This document shows positions 18,862 to 22,929 of a DNA stretch of 22,929 nucleotides, piece after piece. Source of the stretch: Zygnema cylindricum (lineage: Eukaryota > Streptophyta > Zygnematophyceae > Zygnematales > Zygnemataceae); assembly GCA_037447655.1 (NCBI GenBank), contig JBBHKE010000724.1:1-22929 (forward strand), written 5' to 3'. The notes under the pieces are model-generated. The model was not told the origin of the DNA, did not search any database, and was given only the letters and a program-made list of their open reading frames with translations. The position numbers were made by a program, and so were the translations under genes. Numbering within the stretch: the stretch's first letter is position 1; every line of letters begins with the position of its first letter.

Positions 18862-19470
18862 TATATAGTATACCCACTAGATAAACCTTCTTCAATTAGA
18901 TTGTTAGAAAAACGTTTTACTACCACGGCTGGAATAGCAGATTCTTTAATTTTTTATGTAATAGAACATGTAAATGTTAAAGTTGGTTTTGAAAACGATA
19001 ATAAATTACCTTATCAAGCCACTTAAACTAAAGGTGGACTAAACAAAGTACTTATTAAAACACCTAAATTATTAAAGAATGTTGATCACTTTTATATATC
19101 TAGTGTATATGCTACTGCTATGAGAGAATTTCAATTACCTTCATCAGAACCAAAAGTAATAGATTCTCATTTTACAATTTTAAAAGATTTAGCTATCAAA
19201 TTAGATTTTGACAAAACTGAATATGTTTTAATTAATATGGTTTTCGAATTACCAAAAACCAGCATAGAATGGGAGCGTCCTTTAATAATATTTGATTATT
19301 AATAGGAAGTCGGTTTTATAGGTTCTAAGACTGATCACGATCAGTGGTTTACTATATATAAAATATTATCCTTAGCTACCACATCACTTACAGGCACAAA
19401 TGTTGCGGCCCTTTTTCCCAGATTTTACAGAAGCTCCAGTTTGTTCTATACTTATGCCAAATCCATTTGA
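18862..19470 (+). pseudogene. AT-rich decayed open frame, family unknown
   Basis: One plus-strand frame runs about 200 codons with stops only at 19024 (TAA), 19300-19305 (TAA TAG) and the final TGA at 19468. In DNA this AT-rich, about one stop per 12 codons is expected by chance, so this looks like former coding sequence. Short runs include RFTTTAGIADSLIFYVIEHV, VDHFYISSVYATAMREF and DHDQWFTIYKILSLAT. There is no start upstream in frame; a frameshift may join it to the 18596 frame. Base composition differs sharply from the flanking repeat. The opposite-strand frame 19384-19599 overlaps. I do not recognise the protein; a captured gene, a retroelement gag or an integrated viral remnant are all possible. 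Confidence 0.45.
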
Positions 19471-20112
19471 TGATAAATCCTGATCGTCCATCATGGCAGA
19501 TCTCTTACACCTAATGTACGTATATCTTATAATATGAGAAATATAATCACAATTTGGAAGATTATACTTGAAAATCTCCTGAAATTTTTTGATAGACACA
19601 CTAACTGTACACTAACTTACTGACATTGACATTCAAGTAGTGACTTCTCTACTGAGAAATAAACATTAGACCTTAAAGATAATTCCTTTACTTAGAATTC
19701 TCTCATGACAACAAAATGATGTTTTAAAAAGGAATGTAAATACAAAAAATGTAAACTAATCTGATAATTAGTCTTCTTCCTACAAGACAATTATATACTT
19801 TCTAAACTAACGCATTTCTTACTCGAATATATCGAACATCTCTAAACTGGATTGAAAACTTATTTGAATTCAAATTTTGTTTGATTTTTCCTACCAAGTT
19901 TAAATTCATACAGTACTGTAGTGAATTCAAATTTCCTAGAATTAAAGAAATACACCTGACTTTCCGGGTACCATTTCAAATTTGTAATTTCCCGCGGTAC
20001 TCCGTAGAAGTTTTGTCGTTTTGATGATATCTTTACAATGACGTCGTATGTCGTACAATGACGTCGTTAATTGTCGCAATTGCTGACCGTCAGATATTAT
20101 TTGTGACAGCTA
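19471..20112. other. Unassigned AT-rich stretch
   Basis: It contains GAATTCAAATTT inverted/direct motifs near 19866-19930 and CCCGCGGTACTCCG near 19990, a kind of sequence common in plant repeats, then a TACAATGACGTCGT doublet near 20035-20070. No gene. Confidence 0.45.
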
Positions 20113-20614
20113 CACCGCGCATCGTAATTAGAGTAATGAAAAAATTAGAGTAAAAAAAGAGAAAAAAATAATTAGAGTAATTTACTCTAATTTATGTGAT
20201 ATAACTGTTTCAGAAAGGAATTTACTCTAATTTATGCAGTGTACTCTAATTTGGCAAGTTAATATCCTCTACTGTAAATAAGGTATTTGTACAGAATCTG
20301 ACAAAACGTACAGTTTATCGTCACTATGACGTTTGCACTACGCGGATTGTTAAAACGCAGTTACATGATAATGGCTTGTATTAAATCATTATTTGTACTT
20401 TTTTTATTTATAAAAGTACAATTATGCACGGACGAACGTCATCCGTACTCCACACTATTTAAAACGAACATATATTAGAATTAAAAACGCTAATTAAACC
20501 TTACCTTAAATAGTATAATGAAAAAATTAGAATCATTTACTCTATTTGATGTGATAGAGTCGAAATTTTGAGCGACCGAATTAGAGTAATTTACTCTAAT
20601 TACGATTCGCGGTG
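20113..20614. mobile_element. M1-d: complete TA-target MITE, 502 bp
   Basis: The ends CACCGCGCATCGTAATTAG and CTAATTACGATTCGCGGTG are flanked by TA at 20111-20112 and 20615-20616. It contains the family landmarks AGTTTATCGTCACTATGACG and the right-end palindrome ATTAGAGTAATTTACTCTAAT. The two overlapping frames at its end are incidental. Confidence 0.85.
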
Positions 20615-20809
20615 TAGCTTTTGACATGCCGGCGGTACGGTTATGAACAGGTGATGTTGTACCTATGTATTTTTTTATCATTTTTATTTTGTCATTTTTT
20701 TTTTAAGGGTTTATCCGTTGAAATTACGTGCGCATGGTTACAACTTGCGACAATGTTTTCTAAACGTGTCACACTGGTGAAAATGATTCAAATGTACTTG
20801 TCACAAGTA

Positions 20810-21007
20810 CACCTTGAATCGTTATAGTGTATAGAAATTATTAGTGTAAAGAATAAATTAGCGTCATTCATTCTAATTTAGTGCCAGGAGACGTGGCAGA
20901 TTATGGTCCACGTCCTTAAATAGTGTAATTTATTATATTTAAGGTATCAATGTCAAAATTTTGGGGTGCCAATATTGCGTACATAAGGCTAATAACGATT
21001 CACGGTG
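20810..21007. mobile_element. M2a: 198-bp TA-target MITE
   Basis: The ends CACCTTGAATCGTTAT and AATAACGATTCACGGTG, flanked by TA at 20808-20809 and 21008-21009. Nearly the same as M2b; it shares GTGCCAGGAGACGTGGCAGA. The empty site in R1 copy 1 has one TA at the matching position. Confidence 0.88.
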
Positions 21008-21125
21008 TACCACTGTGTACTGCCGTACAAAGAATACGAACTACAGTACACCGCGAATCGTAATTATAGTAATGAAAAAATTAGAGTACAAAAACTAAAA
21101 AATAAAATTAGAGTAATGAACGCTA

Positions 21126-21324
21126 CACCGCGAATCGTTATTAGCGTTGAGAAATTATTAGTGTAAAGAAAAAATTAGCGTCATTCATTCTAATTTAGTG
21201 CCAGGAGACGTGGCAGATTATGGTCCACGTTCTTAAATAGAGTAGTTTATTCTATTTAAGGTATTAATGTCAAAATTTTGGGGTGCCGATATAGAGTTCA
21301 TAACGCTAATAACGATTCGCGGTG
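21126..21324. mobile_element. M2b: 199-bp TA-target MITE nested in M1-e
   Basis: The ends CACCGCGAATCGTTATTAG and CTAATAACGATTCGCGGTG are a perfect 19-bp inverted pair, flanked by TA at 21124-21125 and 21325-21326. The host reads through as in M1-a (GAACTCTAATTTATG) if the insert is removed. Confidence 0.88.
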
Positions 21325-21709
21325 TAGTTTATGTGATAGAGTTGTTTCAACTATGAAGTTTACTCTAATTTGGCACGCTAATTTCCTCTACTGTAAATAA
21401 GGTAGTTGTACAGAATTTGGCAAAACGTACAGTTTATCGTCACTATGACGTTTTCACTACGCGGTTTGTTAAAACGCACTTACATGATTACGGCCTGTAT
21501 TAAATCATTTTTGTATTTTTTTACTTAATAAAGTACAATTTTGCACGGTCGGAGGTTTTCCGTATTCCACACTATTTAAAACGAAGCTATACTAGAATTA
21601 AAAACGCTAATTATTTACCTTAAATAGAATAATGAAAAAATTAGAATCATTTACTCTATTTCATGTGATAGAGTCGAAATTTCGAGCGACCGAATTAGAG
21701 TAATTTACT

Positions 21710-22417
21710 CATTGTTGTCCCGTGCGCATAATACGCACGAAACGAACGCGCGAATACTACGCACGATACGCATTTAACGATGAAAAAAATGTTATTGAAT
21801 GCGTACCTGACTATGTAACCGTACATTTTCGTACATTTGTGTACTATTTTCGTACATTTCAGTACTTTTAGGGGGTTTGAGGAGTTTTAGGGTAAATTCT
21901 CGCGCGTTCTCAAATATATATGTTAAACAGCCAACTATTATTTGTACATTTACGTACAGTGTCCGTATTTTTTCGTACTTTTGACGGTTATTATTTTGAG
22001 ATTTTTAGGGTACATTTTCGTACTTTTCCGTATATTTCAGTTATACGGACTTACATTTTGCGTACATCCACGTACGGCATCCGTTTATTTCAGTACTTTT
22101 GGGGTTAGTGATGGGGGGATTTTAGGGTGTTTAGGGTACTTCCCGTGTATTTTGTACATTCCGGTAAATTACAGTACAACTGCCTTACATTATCCGTACT
22201 CCTAGGTTTTTTAGGGTACACATGTTGTACATTGACGTACATTTCCGTATGTTTTTCGTACGTTTTTATGATTTTTTAAGGATTTTTTAGGGTTAAGGGG
22301 ATGGTTTCCGTACGTTTTCGTACATCGTACAGCGAAAACTAACGAACGGTGTGAAAGTAACGAATACTACGTAGTTTTCGGAAAAAAGTCGGAATCCGTA
22401 CGAATAGGACAACTATG
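21710..22417. mobile_element. H2: hAT-like MITE, 708 bp, nested in M1-e
   Basis: The ends CATTGTTGTCC and GGACAACTATG, with one mismatch, are flanked by the 8-bp duplication AATTTACT (21702-21709 and 22418-22425). Removing it restores the M1 right-end palindrome exactly as in M1-d. Same length and order as H1, with the same GTAC-rich interior and TTTTAGGG phrases. Confidence 0.92.
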
Positions 22418-22644
22418 AATTTACTCTAATTACGATTCGCGGTGTACTGAACAGTAAATTACTGTACTTTACCGTACTAGGTGGTTTGTCTTGTTTGAAG
22501 AAAATATGTTTTAGAAAGATTACCGTTGATGTTGCAGATTCACCCACGTTGACATAGTTTTACCCTAAAATAGTAATTATTGATCGGCTTCGTGTTGAAC
22601 AGAGTGGATGTTAAGGTGCAAAAAGCCAAGACTGCCGTTAGCTA

Positions 22645-22856
22645 CACCGCTAATTGTTAATAAGTGAAAGTTTTTTTCTCTACTTAAAATATATTTTCTC
22701 CGTGCACACTTATCGGATTGTCAATCGGAGACCTCCAATAGGATGAGAATCTTGGCTTCCAATAGCAACCATCGGACCGACAATCTGAAAAGTGTGCACG
22801 AAGAAAATATGCTTTAAGTGGCGAAAACAATTTTAACACTAATAACGAGTAGCGTG
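22645..22856. mobile_element. M3: 212-bp TA-target MITE with inner hairpin
   Basis: The ends CACCGCTAATTGTTAAT and CACTAATAACGAGTAGCGTG (read outward) are imperfect inverted repeats, flanked by TA at 22643-22644 and 22857-22858. An inner inverted repeat pairs 22683-22721 with about 22778-22817 (shared CGTGCACACTT). CTTCCAATAG-type motifs repeat in the loop. The overlapping minus-strand frame is incidental. The last 71 bases of the window show nothing further. Confidence 0.65.
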
Positions 22857-22929
22857 TACCAAAGTTAATCACTCTACTTCCGGGTGTTGTTTTTTCGACC
22901 AAAAATCATAAATTAGTGTTTTTGAAGCT

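Larger units (their letters stand above)
21049..22444. mobile_element. M1-e: M1 element split by M2b and H2
   Basis: It begins CACCGCGAATCGTAATTAT after TA (21047-21048) and ends ATTACGATTCGCGGTG before TA (22445-22446). Without M2b, H2 and their duplications it is 479 bp, close to other M1 copies. The empty site in R1 copy 1 (15294-15295) confirms the TA target. Confidence 0.85.
20726..22575 (+). repeat. R1 copy 2, split by M2a and M1-e
   Basis: Segments 20726-20809, 21010-21048 and 22447-22575 join to match R1 copy 1. Removing M2a and M1-e with their extra TAs leaves about 252 bp against 253 bp. After CCCTAAAATAGTA the two copies diverge and no retroelement ORF follows here. Confidence 0.82.

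Overview
This window reads as transposon-dense nuclear DNA from a plant. The sequence carries no intact host gene I can defend. Plant is an inference from three things. First, the elements are hAT-like, PIF/Harbinger-like (TTA target) and Tc1/mariner-like (TA target) MITEs, including one with the TAGAGGTCGC-type end common in plant hATs. Second, the decayed retroelement ORF resembles the non-LTR elements with a C-terminal nuclease that I know from mosses and other land plants. Third, CCGTCCGATG-type and CGCGGTACTCCG-type repeats look like plant intergenic DNA. A 10-N run at 17477-17486 shows an assembled scaffold.

Layout. 1-3988: a giant imperfect palindrome with arms of about 1.15 kb, a TA-target MITE (M1) at the same place in both arms, and a nested stack in the left arm (hAT-like H3 inside TTA-target A1 inside foldback B1). 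4151-4384: half an M1. 5141-6533: a half copy of B (B2) carrying A2. 7035-7874: degenerate tandem repeats and a small A element. 8122-13146: A5, invaded by a hairpin segment, by A3 (itself hit by two hAT-like elements C and D at one 8-bp site) and by A4. 14138-16507: two fragments of a non-LTR retroelement ORF, with hAT-like H1 and the 5' part of a 253-bp repeat (R1) between them. 16540-18880: two diverged, inverted copies of an LTR- or promoter-like repeat, each with a tRNA-like segment. 18862-19470: an AT-rich decaying open frame of unknown origin. 20113-22856: more M1/M2 elements, a second R1 copy holding M2a and M1-e, hAT-like H2 inside M1-e, and M3.

The nesting is unusually readable because target duplications, empty sites and net lengths agree. 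A1 without H3 is 936 bp, A4 is 939 bp. A3 without C and D is 765 bp, A2 is 772 bp. H1 and H2 are both 708 bp. R1 without its insertions is about 252 bp against 253 bp for the empty copy. Three sites were used twice: the GTTGTTAC octamer in A3, one TTA in A5, and the same TTA in two B copies.

All elements here look non-autonomous; no transposase and no reverse transcriptase catalytic core is present. Names A, B, C, D, H, M and R1 are labels for this report only. Identities were judged by eye, without alignment software.
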